Source: an uncultured Oscillospiraceae bacterium | GTDB lineage: Bacteria; Bacillota; Clostridia; Oscillospirales; Ruminococcaceae | Direction of reading: 5' to 3' | Assembly (NCBI GenBank): GCA_900547455.1 | Contig: URGV01000044.1 | Coordinates: 1 to 15,970 of the forward strand | DNA length: 15,970 bases | Shown: positions 6,954 through 14,963 of the stretch, in pieces | Position numbering within the stretch: position 1 is the first letter of the stretch | How the letters are laid out: each line of letters begins with the position of its first letter | Translations under genes and position numbers: made by a program | The notes under the pieces: model-generated | What the model saw: the letters and a program-made list of their open reading frames with translations, nothing else | Told to the model about the DNA's origin: nothing | The model's database searches: none

Positions 6954-7523
6954 CTATTTCATGAACCTGGTTCCGCTCTTCCAGGCCTGGCCGACCTTTT
7001 CGCCAACCTTGTAGTAGCCGCTCTGGCACTGGTCAAAGATAAAGGCGTTGAGCCTGGTCGGGTCGACCCTGCCCTTCTCGTCCAGCACCTTCTCGTCGGC
7101 CAGGACGTTGACAATCTCGCCCAGGACGCGGAAGCCGTAGACGGTGTTCTCCAGCGCAACCACCTTGCACTCCAGGGTCAGCGGGTACTCCTCGATGACC
7201 GGCGCGTCCACCTTGTCGCTCTTGACCGCGTGCATGCCGGTGCGCTCAAATTTGTCCTCCATCTTGTTGCCGCTGGCGATGCCGAAAAAGTCGGACTCCT
7301 CCAGGTGATCGATATCCGCAACGCTTAAGGTGAAGGCCATGCGCTCCTTGATGTTTTCGGTGGTCTTGTGGTCCTCGTCGATGTTCAGCGCGACCATGTT
7401 GCTGGCGCAGACGCCGCCCCAGGCCATGTTCATCACATCGACCTTGTCGTTTTCGCCGTAGGTGGCGATCATCAAAACGGGCATCGGGAAGGTGTAGGGT
7501 TTGACACCGAGATCTTTTTTCAT
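6954..7523 (-). CDS. Flavin reductase family (flavoredoxin-like) protein
   Basis: This is a cytoplasmic protein of 189 residues resembling the flavin-reductase-like FMN-binding split-barrel family, flavoredoxin branch. The typical N-terminal pattern is visible: PMPVLMIATYGENDKVDVMNMAWGG (13-37), with the A/S-rich strand and the TTENIKERMAFTLSVA segment (54-69) that shape the FMN pocket. Family members bind FMN tightly and pass electrons or reduce flavin; the partner here is unknown. The start is ATG at 7523, with GGAGG seven bases upstream; an in-frame TTG five codons earlier overlaps that ribosome site and is rejected. The gene is divergent from the HxlR regulator at 7668, a common pairing in which HxlR proteins control oxidoreductase genes. 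It is followed by a strong terminator, so it is monocistronic. Confidence 0.88.
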   Translation of the reverse strand: MKKDLGVKPYTFPMPVLMIATYGENDKVDVMNMAWGGVCASNMVALNIDEDHKTTENIKERMAFTLSVADIDHLEESDFFGIASGNKMEDKFERTGMHAVKSDKVDAPVIEEYPLTLECKVVALENTVYGFRVLGEIVNVLADEKVLDEKGRVDPTRLNAFIFDQCQSGYYKVGEKVGQAWKSGTRFMK

Positions 7524-7566
7524 GACAAATTCCTCCAAACAACTTCAAAAATTTGCGCGCTGCCTC

Positions 7567-7594
7567 TGGACAGCTCCGTTGTCTTTATGATAAT
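7567..7594 (+). promoter_or_regulatory. Candidate hxlR-type regulator promoter
   Basis: TGGACA (7567-7572), a 16-base spacer and GATAAT (7589-7594) each match the sigma-A consensus at five of six positions. The start of transcription would fall near 7601, upstream of the inverted repeat at 7616-7638. Confidence 0.5.
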
Positions 7595-7615
7595 ATAAAC
7601 CAAAGAGAAAAACAA
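7587..7615 (-). promoter_or_regulatory. Candidate flavin reductase promoter
   Basis: On the minus strand TTGTTT (7615-7610), a 17-base spacer and TATCAT (7592-7587) precede the reductase start by about 60 bases. The -10 overlaps the -10 of the divergent regulator promoter, so the two promoters probably compete. The inverted repeat directly abuts the -35. Confidence 0.45.
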
Positions 7616-7638
7616 GTACTGATATTTTTATTAGATAC
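7616..7638. promoter_or_regulatory. Putative HxlR operator
   Basis: GTACTGATA and ATTAGATAC form an imperfect inverted repeat (one inserted base, one mismatch) around a T-rich centre. Outer AAGTA (7614-7618) and TACTT (7636-7640) bases extend the symmetry. TACT-type palindromes are known for HxlR-family members such as YodB. The site sits immediately upstream of the reductase -35 and within the early transcribed part of the regulator, which would allow activation of one and repression of the other. This is inference. Confidence 0.5.
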
Positions 7639-7667
7639 TTACTTAAAAGAAAGTTTGAGGTGTTGTT

Positions 7668-8015
7668 ATGATTTCCAGGTACATCGAGCAGGCAAACTTT
7701 GAGGACACCGGCTTCAGCTACACCCTGTCGCTGATCTCCGGCAAGTACAAGATGGTCATTCTCTACTGCCTGATGGAGTTTGAGCCGGTGCGTTTTAACG
7801 CCCTGCGCCGCTACCTCAAAAAGGTCTCGGACAAGACGCTGAGCCAAAACCTCAAAGAGCTCGAGCAGGACGGCCTGATCCACAAGACCATCTACCCGCA
7901 GATTCCGCCCAAGGTGGAGTATTCCTTGACCGCACGCGGAAAATCGCTGATGAAGGTGCTGGATCAGCTGTGCACCTGGGGCGAAAACAACCGCGACTGG
8001 ACGCCGGAGGAGTAG
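7668..8015 (+). CDS. HxlR-family transcriptional regulator
   Basis: This is a winged-helix regulator of 115 residues of the HxlR family (MarR-like dimers). Characteristic blocks are LSLISGKYKMVILYCLM (20-36), VRFNALRRYLKKVSDKTLSQNLKELEQDGLIHKTIYP (41-77), and the wing PPKVEYSLTARGKSLMKVLDQLCTWG (80-105). The N-terminal cysteine used for thiol sensing in YodB and similar proteins is absent; the only cysteines are Cys34 and Cys102. The mode of sensing is therefore open. The start is ATG at 7668, with a GAGG site seven bases upstream. It is divergent from the flavin reductase and probably regulates it. No convincing terminator is seen in the 8016-8109 stretch, but the next gene has its own promoter. 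Confidence 0.92.
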   Translation: MISRYIEQANFEDTGFSYTLSLISGKYKMVILYCLMEFEPVRFNALRRYLKKVSDKTLSQNLKELEQDGLIHKTIYPQIPPKVEYSLTARGKSLMKVLDQLCTWGENNRDWTPEE

Positions 8016-8109
8016 CCGGCGGCTTTGAGCATTTTAAACAAGTTTTGCCGCGAATGTTTGGTTTTCTTTCCGGGGCTGACAGTTCCCCTTTGTCGAAAAA
8101 GGAAAAGGC

Positions 8110-8138
8110 TTGCCAGAAAAAGGATTGTTGTTTATAAT
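8110..8138 (+). promoter_or_regulatory. Sigma-A promoter of purine permease
   Basis: TTGCCA (8110-8115), a 17-base spacer and a perfect TATAAT (8133-8138) make this one of the best promoters in the window. Transcription should begin near 8145, leaving a leader of about 70 bases that contains a hairpin. The purine riboswitch core was not recognised in this leader. Confidence 0.75.
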
Positions 8139-8149
8139 AGGAGGCGTTG

Positions 8150-8172
8150 GTTTTTCCCGCGGCGGGAAAAAC
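8150..8172 (+). promoter_or_regulatory. Perfect 23-base palindrome in permease leader
   Basis: GTTTTTCCCGC, a single G, then GCGGGAAAAAC lie only a few bases after the predicted transcription start. As RNA this gives a nine-base stem with a GCGGC loop at the extreme 5' end, which could stabilise the messenger. As DNA, a perfect palindrome just downstream of a promoter is a typical repressor site. There is no U tract, so it is not a terminator. Confidence 0.6.
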
Positions 8173-8214
8173 TGCTTTGATTATTCTTTCATTCTTTTAA
8201 GGAAGGTGAGCATT

Positions 8215-9570
8215 GTGGAAAAATTCTTTCAGCTCAAGGAAAACAACACGACCGTGGGCAAGGAAGTCGTCGCAGGTTTAACAACCTTCTTCGCGATGGC
8301 CTACATCATCGCGGTCAACCCGACGCTCTTAAGCCAGTCCGGCATGGAGTGGGGCGCGGTCTTTCTGGCGACCATCATCGCCTCGGTTATCGGTACCCTG
8401 ATTATGGGCCTGGTGGCCAATGTCCCCTATGCGCTGGCGCCCGGCATGGGACTCAACGCCTTTTTTGTCTACACCGTTTGTGCAACCCTGGGCTTTACCT
8501 GGCAGCAGGCGCTGTCGATGGTATTCATCTGCGGCGTGCTGAACATCATCATCACCGTCACCAAAATCCGTAAATACATCATCAAGGCCATTCCGCGCAG
8601 CCTGCAGAACGCCATCGGCGGCGGTATCGGCATCTTTGTGGCCTACATCGGCCTTTTAAATGTCGGCATCATCAGCTTTGATTCCGGCGTGCCGGCGCTG
8701 GCCACCCTCAATCAGCCTTCCTTCTGGCTGTTTTTGATCGGCCTGGCCCTGACCATCATCCTGCTGGTCTGCAAGGTCAAGGGCGCCATCCTCATCGGCA
8801 TCGTGGCCACCGCATTGCTTGGCATCCCGATGGGCGTCACCGTCACCACCGAGACGGTCAGCTTCACCGAGGCCTGCAGCCAGCTGCCGACCACCTTCGG
8901 CGCCATCTTCACCAGCGAGGGCCTGCCGTCGCTGTTCTCGGATGTCTCCAAGCTGCCGCTGGTGCTGGTCACCATCTTCTCGTTCAGCCTCTCCGACACC
9001 TTTGACACCATCGGCACCTTCATCGGTACCGGACGCCGCACCGGCATCTTCAGCGAGGAGGACGAGCGCTCGATGGAGACCACCGCCGGCTTCCACTCCA
9101 AGATGGACAGGGCGCTGTTCGCCGACTCGATTGCCACCTCGATCGGCGCGATCCTTGGCACCTCCAACACCACCACCTACGTCGAGAGCGCCGCAGGCAT
9201 CGGCGCGGGCGGCCGCACCGGTTTGACCAGCGTGGTTGTTTCGCTCTGCTTTGCCATCAGCGCCTTTCTGGCAACCTTTGTCAGCGCCATCCCGTTTGCG
9301 GCCACCGCTCCGGCGCTGGTTGTGGTCGGCATCATGATGATGTCCGCCTTCAGGGAGATCCAGTGGGACGACTTCGACGAGGCGGTTCCGGCCTACTTTG
9401 CCGGCGTCTTCATGGCCATCTGCTACAGCATTTCCTACGGCATCGCGGCAGGATTCATCTTCTACTGCATCACCAAGATCTGCAAAAAGCAGGCCAAACA
9501 GATCCACCCAATCCTCTGGGTTGCGACCATCCTGTTTATCATCAACTTTGTCCTGCTGGCCATCATCTAA
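8215..9570 (+). CDS. NCS2/AzgA-type purine nucleobase permease
   Basis: This is a membrane transporter of 451 residues with about 12-14 hydrophobic segments, of the nucleobase:cation symporter-2 family, AzgA-like branch (adenine, guanine or hypoxanthine uptake with protons). Conserved stretches include GLTTFFAMAYIIAVNP (21-36), YALAPGMGLNAFF (72-84), FSFSLSDTFDTIGTFIG (255-271) and ADSIATSIGAILGTSNTTTYVESAAGI (303-329), followed by GAGGRTGLTS. The last two blocks form the substrate site in this family. The start is GTG at 8215, supported by AAGGAAGGTGAG just upstream and by homologues beginning near KFFxLKENNT. The frame is open back to 8110, but that part is the promoter and leader. The gene stands alone, with its own promoter and terminator. 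Which purine it prefers cannot be told. Confidence 0.93.
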   Translation: MEKFFQLKENNTTVGKEVVAGLTTFFAMAYIIAVNPTLLSQSGMEWGAVFLATIIASVIGTLIMGLVANVPYALAPGMGLNAFFVYTVCATLGFTWQQALSMVFICGVLNIIITVTKIRKYIIKAIPRSLQNAIGGGIGIFVAYIGLLNVGIISFDSGVPALATLNQPSFWLFLIGLALTIILLVCKVKGAILIGIVATALLGIPMGVTVTTETVSFTEACSQLPTTFGAIFTSEGLPSLFSDVSKLPLVLVTIFSFSLSDTFDTIGTFIGTGRRTGIFSEEDERSMETTAGFHSKMDRALFADSIATSIGAILGTSNTTTYVESAAGIGAGGRTGLTSVVVSLCFAISAFLATFVSAIPFAATAPALVVVGIMMMSAFREIQWDDFDEAVPAYFAGVFMAICYSISYGIAAGFIFYCITKICKKQAKQIHPILWVATILFIINFVLLAII

Positions 9571-9590
9571 CCCAGCACGGCAAGAAAAAA

Positions 9591-9637
9591 ACGGCCCGTC
9601 CTCCCCTGCCAGCGCGGCGGGAAGGGCGGGCCGTTTT
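9591..9637 (+). terminator. Terminator of purine permease
   Basis: ACGGCCCG (9591-9598) pairs with CGGGCCGT (9627-9634), and further C-rich and G-rich bases inside can pair. TTTT follows, and seven A precede. It begins about 20 bases past the permease stop. Confidence 0.85.
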
Positions 9638-9643
9638 CTCCTT

Positions 9644-9684
9644 AAAAAAAGCGGGCAGCCCGGAATTTTGCTCCAGGGCCGCCC
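9644..9684 (-). terminator. Terminator of galE
   Basis: Read on the minus strand, GGGCGGCCC and GGGCTGCCC form a nine-base stem (one G-U pair) that is extended by GGA/TCC inside. It is followed by GC and seven T. It starts about 16 bases after the galE stop, back to back with the permease terminator. Confidence 0.85.
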
Positions 9685-9699
9685 TCCATGTTTTTCTGC

Positions 9700-10710
9700 T
9701 TACTGCAATCCGTTTGGATTTTTCTGGATAAAGTTCCAGCTGCTCCGGCACATTTCCTCGATGCCGCGGGTGGCCTCCCAACCCAGCAGCTCTTTGGCCT
9801 TGCTGGCGTCGGCGTAGCAGGTGGCGATGTCGCCCGCGCGGCGGCCCACAATCTGGTAGGGGATTTCGTGGCCGCAGGCCTTCTCGAAGGCGTGGACAAT
9901 CTCCAGCACGCTGGTGCCCCGGCCGGTGCCGAGGTTGATGGCCTCCACCCCGGTGTGGGCCATGCTGTAGTCGATGGCTTTGAGGTGTCCCAGCGCCAGG
10001 TCGACCACATGGATGTAGTCGCGCACCCCAGTGCCGTCCGGTGTGTCGTAGTCGTCGCCGTAGACGCTCAACTGCGGCAGCTTGCCGATGGCGACCTGGG
10101 AGACATAGGGCAGCAGGTTATTCGGGATGCCGTTGGGGTCCTCACCGATCAGTCCGCTCTCGTGGGCGCCGATGGGGTTAAAGTAGCGCAGCAGCACCAC
10201 GCTCCACTCCGGGTCGGCGGTGTGCAGGTCGCTGAGAATCTGCTCGATCATCACCTTGGTGTAGCCGTAGGGGTTGGTTGCGGAGGTGGGCATCCCCTCT
10301 TTAAAGGGAACCGGATTGTTCATGCCGTAGACGGTGGCGGAGGAGGAAAAGACAATCCGCTTGCAGCCGTGCTCCCGCATGCTCTGGCAGAGCATCAGGG
10401 TGCCGGTGATATTGTTGTGGTAATATTCCAGCGGCTTGTGGACCGACTCGCCCACCGCTTTTAAGCCCGCGAAGTGGATGACCGCGTCGATCTTCTGCTC
10501 GTCGAAAATTTGGTCAATGGCCGGCTTATCCAGCAGGTCAGCCTCATAAAAGGTTGGACGGGTGCCGGTGATTTTTTCGATGCGGTTTAATACCTCCGGC
10601 TTGGAGTTGGAAAAGTTGTCGACGATGACAACCTCCTTCCCTGCCTGAATCAGCTCCACAACGGTGTGGCTGCCGATGAATCCGGTGCCGCCGGTGACAA
10701 GAATAGCCAT
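9700..10710 (-). CDS. galE: UDP-glucose 4-epimerase
   Basis: This is a cytoplasmic enzyme of 336 residues that interconverts UDP-galactose and UDP-glucose (Leloir pathway and supply of UDP-Gal for surface glycans). It is an extended short-chain dehydrogenase. Visible residues: NAD-binding GGTGFIGS (7-14), VDNFSNS (30-36), catalytic Ser124 in SSSATVYG, and the YxxxK pair Tyr148 and Lys152 in NPYGYTK. Also present are RYFNPIGAH (175-183) and VRDYIHVVDLA (229-239), typical of GalE. Length matches the family (about 330-340). The start is ATG at 10710, with AAAGGAG nine bases upstream. No other Leloir gene is adjacent, so the gene appears monocistronic, with its own consensus promoter and terminator. 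Confidence 0.97.
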   Translation of the reverse strand: MAILVTGGTGFIGSHTVVELIQAGKEVVIVDNFSNSKPEVLNRIEKITGTRPTFYEADLLDKPAIDQIFDEQKIDAVIHFAGLKAVGESVHKPLEYYHNNITGTLMLCQSMREHGCKRIVFSSSATVYGMNNPVPFKEGMPTSATNPYGYTKVMIEQILSDLHTADPEWSVVLLRYFNPIGAHESGLIGEDPNGIPNNLLPYVSQVAIGKLPQLSVYGDDYDTPDGTGVRDYIHVVDLALGHLKAIDYSMAHTGVEAINLGTGRGTSVLEIVHAFEKACGHEIPYQIVGRRAGDIATCYADASKAKELLGWEATRGIEEMCRSSWNFIQKNPNGLQ

Positions 10711-10775
10711 AGTATCGCGCTCCTTTTTGGTTGTTTCGGACTTTGGGTTCCTAACAAATTTCTCTGTGCCCTTTC

Positions 10776-10804
10776 AGTATAGCCCTCTTAGAACAGGGTG
10801 TCAA
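10776..10804 (-). promoter_or_regulatory. Consensus sigma-A promoter of galE
   Basis: On the minus strand a perfect TTGACA (10804-10799), a 17-base spacer and TATACT (10781-10776) lie about 65 bases before the galE start. This is close to the ideal housekeeping promoter, so expression is probably strong and constitutive; no operator-like repeat was seen over it. Confidence 0.85.
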
Positions 10805-10873
10805 CGCCTGTGCTTTTGCGCGGCAGGAGGAAAAGCAAATTTTTTTTGAAATTTTAAATTTCGTGGAGGAAAA

Positions 10874-10901
10874 TTGCTGTTTTTTCGGTATATAGTATAT
10901 A
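10874..10901 (+). promoter_or_regulatory. Candidate dnaG-rpoD promoter
   Basis: TTGCTG (10874-10879), a 16-base spacer and TATATA (10896-10901) lie in an AT-rich stretch about 90 bases before dnaG. The match is moderate; an alternative -10 within the same TATATAGTATATAG run is possible. Confidence 0.45.
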
Positions 10902-10912
10902 GAAGGGGAAAA

Positions 10913-10941
10913 AGGGCCCCTGCCTGTAGGGTAAGGGCCCT
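10913..10941. promoter_or_regulatory. Hairpin in dnaG leader
   Basis: AGGGCCC (10913-10919) and GGGCCCT (10935-10941) form a perfect seven-base GC-rich stem within the presumed dnaG leader. In the forward direction an A run follows, so it would not terminate dnaG transcription. In reverse it is followed by five T and could stop antisense transcription toward galE. A role in leader stability or control of the operon is also possible. Confidence 0.5.
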
Positions 10942-10992
10942 CTGAAAAAAAACATACGGGAAACAAGGGGCTTTTGACAGGAGGTGGAAGCG

Positions 10993-12759
10993 ATGCCCTC
11001 TGAACTATTCATCCAACAGCTCAAACAATACAGCGACATCGAGCAGATCGTTTCCAGCTATGTCCCGCTCAAGAAAAAGGGGCGGTATCTGACCGGTCTG
11101 TGCCCGTTTCATTCGGAAAAGACCCCTTCCTTTTTCGTCTATCCGCAGACCCAGTCCTTCTACTGCTTTGGCTGCGGGGCGGGCGGGGATGTCATCACCT
11201 TCATCCGCCGCATCGAGAACCTGGAATACATGGAGGCGGTGCGGCTGCTGGCCGAACGGTGCGGGCTGCAGGTTCCCGACGACGCCGAAAACGACCACCG
11301 CTCCCAGATCAAAAAGCGGGTGCTGGAAATAAACCGCGAGACCGCGCGCTTTTACTTTGACGCGCTGATGTCCCCGCAGGGCAAGGAGGCGTACAACTAC
11401 CTCATTCGCCGCGGGCGGGACCGCAAAACCATCCGGCACTTCGGCCTGGGGTACTCTCCCAAAGGGTGGGACGAGCTGATCCGCCACTTAAAATCCAAAG
11501 GCTTCTCCGAGGAGGAGATGCTGGAGGCAAACGTGGCGATGCGCGGCCGGCGGGGCAAGCCGTTTGACCGCTTTCGCAACCGGGTGATGTTCCCCATCAT
11601 CGACCTGCGGGGCAACGTTATCGCCTTCGGCGGGCGCGCGCTGGAGGGGGATGACGGGGCAAAGTACCTCAACTCCAGCGACACCATCGCCTTTAAAAAG
11701 AGCCGCAACCTGTTTGCGCTCAACTTTGCCAAGGTCTCCAAGCGCCCGGGGCTGATTCTGGCCGAGGGCTACATGGACGTCATCGCGCTGCACCAGGCGG
11801 GATTTGACAACGCCGTGGCCACCTTAGGCACCTCGCTGACCGATGAGCAGGCGCGGCTGATCTCCCAGTACGCCGACAAGGTGGTGCTGGCCTACGACTC
11901 GGACGGTCCGGGACAGGCCGCCACCAAGCGGGCCATCAACATCTTCGACGAGGTGGGGGTCAAGGTCAGCGTCCTTTCGATGACCGGCGCCAAGGACCCG
12001 GACGAGTTTATCCAGAAGTTTGGCGCCGAGCGCTTCTCGATGCTGCTGGACGGCAGCAGGGGGGCTCTGGACTTTGAGCTGAGCAAGCTGCGCGCCCAGT
12101 TTGACACCGGCACGCCGGAGGGCAAGGTCGGCTTTCTCAAGGAGGCGTGCAGGCTGTTTGCGGGGGTGCGCAATCCGGTGGAGCGGGAGGTCTACATCAC
12201 CCAGACGGCAAACGAGCTGCAGATTGCCCCGCAGGCCATCAAGGCGCAGATCCAAAACCTGGACAAGCAGGACTACTACCGCGACCGCAGCCGGCAGCGC
12301 AAGGACATGAACCTCTACATCGGCAACATGGCCGCCGCCAAGGACGACCTGCAGCGGCGCACCCACCTGCGCTACGCCATGGCCGAGGAGGGGATTTTGT
12401 ACTGCCTGCTCAAAAACCCCGACTTTTACCGGCAGATTGCGCAGAAAATCGGGCCGCAGGACTTTGTCACCGACCAGAACCGCGCGCTCTATCAGGCCTT
12501 AGCCGAGCGGCTGGAGCAGGGGCAGCCCATCGAGATGTTCGATCTGTCCTCCAGCCTTTCGCCCGAGGCGATGGGCAGGGTGTCGGCCATTTTGGCCAGC
12601 GCCCCCACCCAGCGGTGCGACGAGGCGGCGCTGGAAGATTATATCAACCGGCTTTTGGAACACAGAAGTGAAAAGACAGAAAAGGAAGTCGCTCAGATGG
12701 ACGAACAGGCTCTCGGCGAGTATGTTCGCCAGCTGGCGGAAAAGAAGAAAAGGAAATAG
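10993..12759 (+). CDS. dnaG: DNA primase
   Basis: This is replication primase of 588 residues, which lays down RNA primers at the fork and partners with the replicative helicase. The N-terminal zinc ribbon shows CPFH (37-40) and CFGC (58-61). The catalytic core has the TOPRIM motifs LAEGYMDVIALH (257-268, Glu258) and AYDSDGPG (300-307, Asp302 and Asp304), preceded by RVMFPIIDLRGNVIAFGGR (197-215). The C-terminal part (about 440-588) fits the helicase-binding domain and ends in a lysine-rich tail. The start is ATG at 10993, with AGGAGG eight bases upstream; an in-frame GTG three codons earlier overlaps that site. The stop TAG is shared with the ribosome site of the sigma factor gene 12 bases on. 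The pairing with rpoD is the conserved macromolecular-synthesis arrangement. Confidence 0.97.
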   Translation: MPSELFIQQLKQYSDIEQIVSSYVPLKKKGRYLTGLCPFHSEKTPSFFVYPQTQSFYCFGCGAGGDVITFIRRIENLEYMEAVRLLAERCGLQVPDDAENDHRSQIKKRVLEINRETARFYFDALMSPQGKEAYNYLIRRGRDRKTIRHFGLGYSPKGWDELIRHLKSKGFSEEEMLEANVAMRGRRGKPFDRFRNRVMFPIIDLRGNVIAFGGRALEGDDGAKYLNSSDTIAFKKSRNLFALNFAKVSKRPGLILAEGYMDVIALHQAGFDNAVATLGTSLTDEQARLISQYADKVVLAYDSDGPGQAATKRAINIFDEVGVKVSVLSMTGAKDPDEFIQKFGAERFSMLLDGSRGALDFELSKLRAQFDTGTPEGKVGFLKEACRLFAGVRNPVEREVYITQTANELQIAPQAIKAQIQNLDKQDYYRDRSRQRKDMNLYIGNMAAAKDDLQRRTHLRYAMAEEGILYCLLKNPDFYRQIAQKIGPQDFVTDQNRALYQALAERLEQGQPIEMFDLSSSLSPEAMGRVSAILASAPTQRCDEAALEDYINRLLEHRSEKTEKEVAQMDEQALGEYVRQLAEKKKRK

Positions 12760-12771
12760 GAGGAATTTGCT

Positions 12772-13860
<1,089 letters not shown>

Positions 13861-13871
13861 AAATAAAAATG

Positions 13872-13902
13872 ACCCCCATCTGTTTTGGATGGGGGTTTCT
13901 TT
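13872..13902. terminator. Bidirectional terminator between rpoD and AraC gene
   Basis: CCCCCATC (13873-13880) and GATGGGGG (13888-13895) form an eight-base stem with a seven-base loop. TTTCTTT follows on the plus strand, and a T-rich tract follows on the minus strand. It serves rpoD and the convergent AraC-family gene, whose stop codon lies at its edge. Confidence 0.88.
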
Positions 13903-14800
13903 ATCTCTCCTCTTTGTCGGAGGTACGATTTGCACGGCGGTATTCCCGCGGGGAAAGGCCGGTCTTTTCCCGAAAGCATCTTCCAAAATAGCTCATCTGG
14001 TGAAAGCCAGTAGCAAGAGCAACCTCTCCAACCGGCCGGTCAGTCTCCTGCAAAAGCTGCGCCGCCCTGGACAGGCGGTATTCCATCAGATATTGAAAAG
14101 GGGTACATCCAAGGCCCTGCCGAAAGCAACGGGCGCACTCCGACTTGCTAATATGGGCGCTGTTCGCCAAATCGAACAGGGTCAGTTCCTCTGCATAATG
14201 CTGCTCGATGAATTGGAGGACCTTCTGCACCCGCTGCGAAAGGGCGCTCTCCTTCTTCCCCGACTGGGAAGGGGTGATATGTCTGCGCACGGTCAGCCAC
14301 AGCGTACACAGAGTGGTCAAAACCTCGTAGGGATACAGGGCAGTTTTCTCCTGTTCCAGCTGGGACAGATGCTGCAGTTGCCGGATTGCCTCCTGCTGCC
14401 AGCCAATGTCGGGGCTAAAATGCAGAAGGGAAAGCTGGCCACTGGCTGTCACATCGTCCACAAAAGCTTTAGCCGGGCTCCCGGGATAAAAGGTCAGGAA
14501 GGAAGCCGGGAAGATAAAGCTGTTGTAATGGCAATTTCCAAGGCGCCTGATGTTGTGCACCACCTCCTGGTTGATAAAGACTGCTTCCCCTGCTCGTACC
14601 GGAAGCGTCCTGTCCAAGGTGCGCACCTCGACGTTCCCGGCCAGTAGATAAAGAAATTGCAAATCCCGGTGCCAGTGCATTACCTGAAAGCCGGGATTTC
14701 TGGGATAGGCCCTGTCGTCGACGACGTCCAGGACGAGGTAAGGAAAATCCGTGCCGCTTTTCAGGTTGACCGATTGCAGATACTGTTTTTGTTTCAACAA
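13901..14800 (-). CDS. AraC-family transcriptional regulator
   Basis: This is a regulator of 299 residues. The N-terminal cupin-like sensing domain (about 20-110) carries HWHRDLQFLYLLAGNVEV (42-59) and the LPVRAGEAVFINQEVVHNI segment (66-84) typical of ligand-binding AraC members. The C-terminal part has two helix-turn-helix units: LTLFDLANSAHISKSECARCFRQGLGCTPFQYL (207-238) and VGEVALATGFHQMSYFGRCFREKTGLSPREYRR (257-289). The ligand is probably a small molecule, often a sugar in this group, but this is not shown. The best start is TTG at 14800, with GAAGGGGG upstream; no ATG is available near the N-terminus of the domain. It is divergent from the methyltransferase gene and shares overlapping promoters with it, so it likely controls itself and that gene. 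Codon use looks less C/G-biased than in the neighbouring dnaG-rpoD genes. Confidence 0.9.
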   Translation of the reverse strand: MLKQKQYLQSVNLKSGTDFPYLVLDVVDDRAYPRNPGFQVMHWHRDLQFLYLLAGNVEVRTLDRTLPVRAGEAVFINQEVVHNIRRLGNCHYNSFIFPASFLTFYPGSPAKAFVDDVTASGQLSLLHFSPDIGWQQEAIRQLQHLSQLEQEKTALYPYEVLTTLCTLWLTVRRHITPSQSGKKESALSQRVQKVLQFIEQHYAEELTLFDLANSAHISKSECARCFRQGLGCTPFQYLMEYRLSRAAQLLQETDRPVGEVALATGFHQMSYFGRCFREKTGLSPREYRRANRTSDKEER

Positions 14801-14846
14801 CAGCGCCCCCTTCGTTGACGATATTCTGATAAAAATGGGTAATTTT

Positions 14847-14874
14847 TTGATAGAATCGCCCCTGTTTATATGAT
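14847..14874 (+). promoter_or_regulatory. Candidate methyltransferase promoter
   Basis: TTGATA (14847-14852), a 16-base spacer and TATGAT (14869-14874) lie about 90 bases before the methyltransferase start. Its -10 forms half of the ATATGAT-AAA-ATCATAT palindrome (14868-14884) shared with the opposing AraC promoter. Confidence 0.6.
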
Positions 14875-14877
14875 AAA

Positions 14878-14906
14878 ATCATATTAGCAGCTGCCCAAAA
14901 AGTCAA
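14878..14906 (-). promoter_or_regulatory. Candidate AraC-gene promoter
   Basis: On the minus strand TTGACT (14906-14901), a 17-base spacer and TATGAT (14883-14878) give a near-consensus sigma-A promoter, with transcription starting near 14871. It overlaps the opposing methyltransferase promoter almost completely, so polymerase should occupy only one at a time. Confidence 0.65.
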
Positions 14907-14963
14907 GAGCCAATCGCCTGCCGGAAAGGAGAAGGGATTGGCTTATGAAAAGGGAGGATTTTT

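Noticed and set aside
8016..8109. Possible terminator GGGG...CCCC after the HxlR gene
   Set aside because: Only four base pairs form around a nine-base loop, with no good T tract, which is too weak to call.
8139..8214. Purine riboswitch upstream of the purine permease
   Set aside because: The leader is only about 70 bases and neither the conserved loop sequences nor a three-way junction could be seen.
8656..9507. Minus-strand frame of 283 codons opposite the purine permease
   Set aside because: It is an antisense shadow with low-complexity Gly/Asp/His-rich translation and no hydrophobic or domain pattern.
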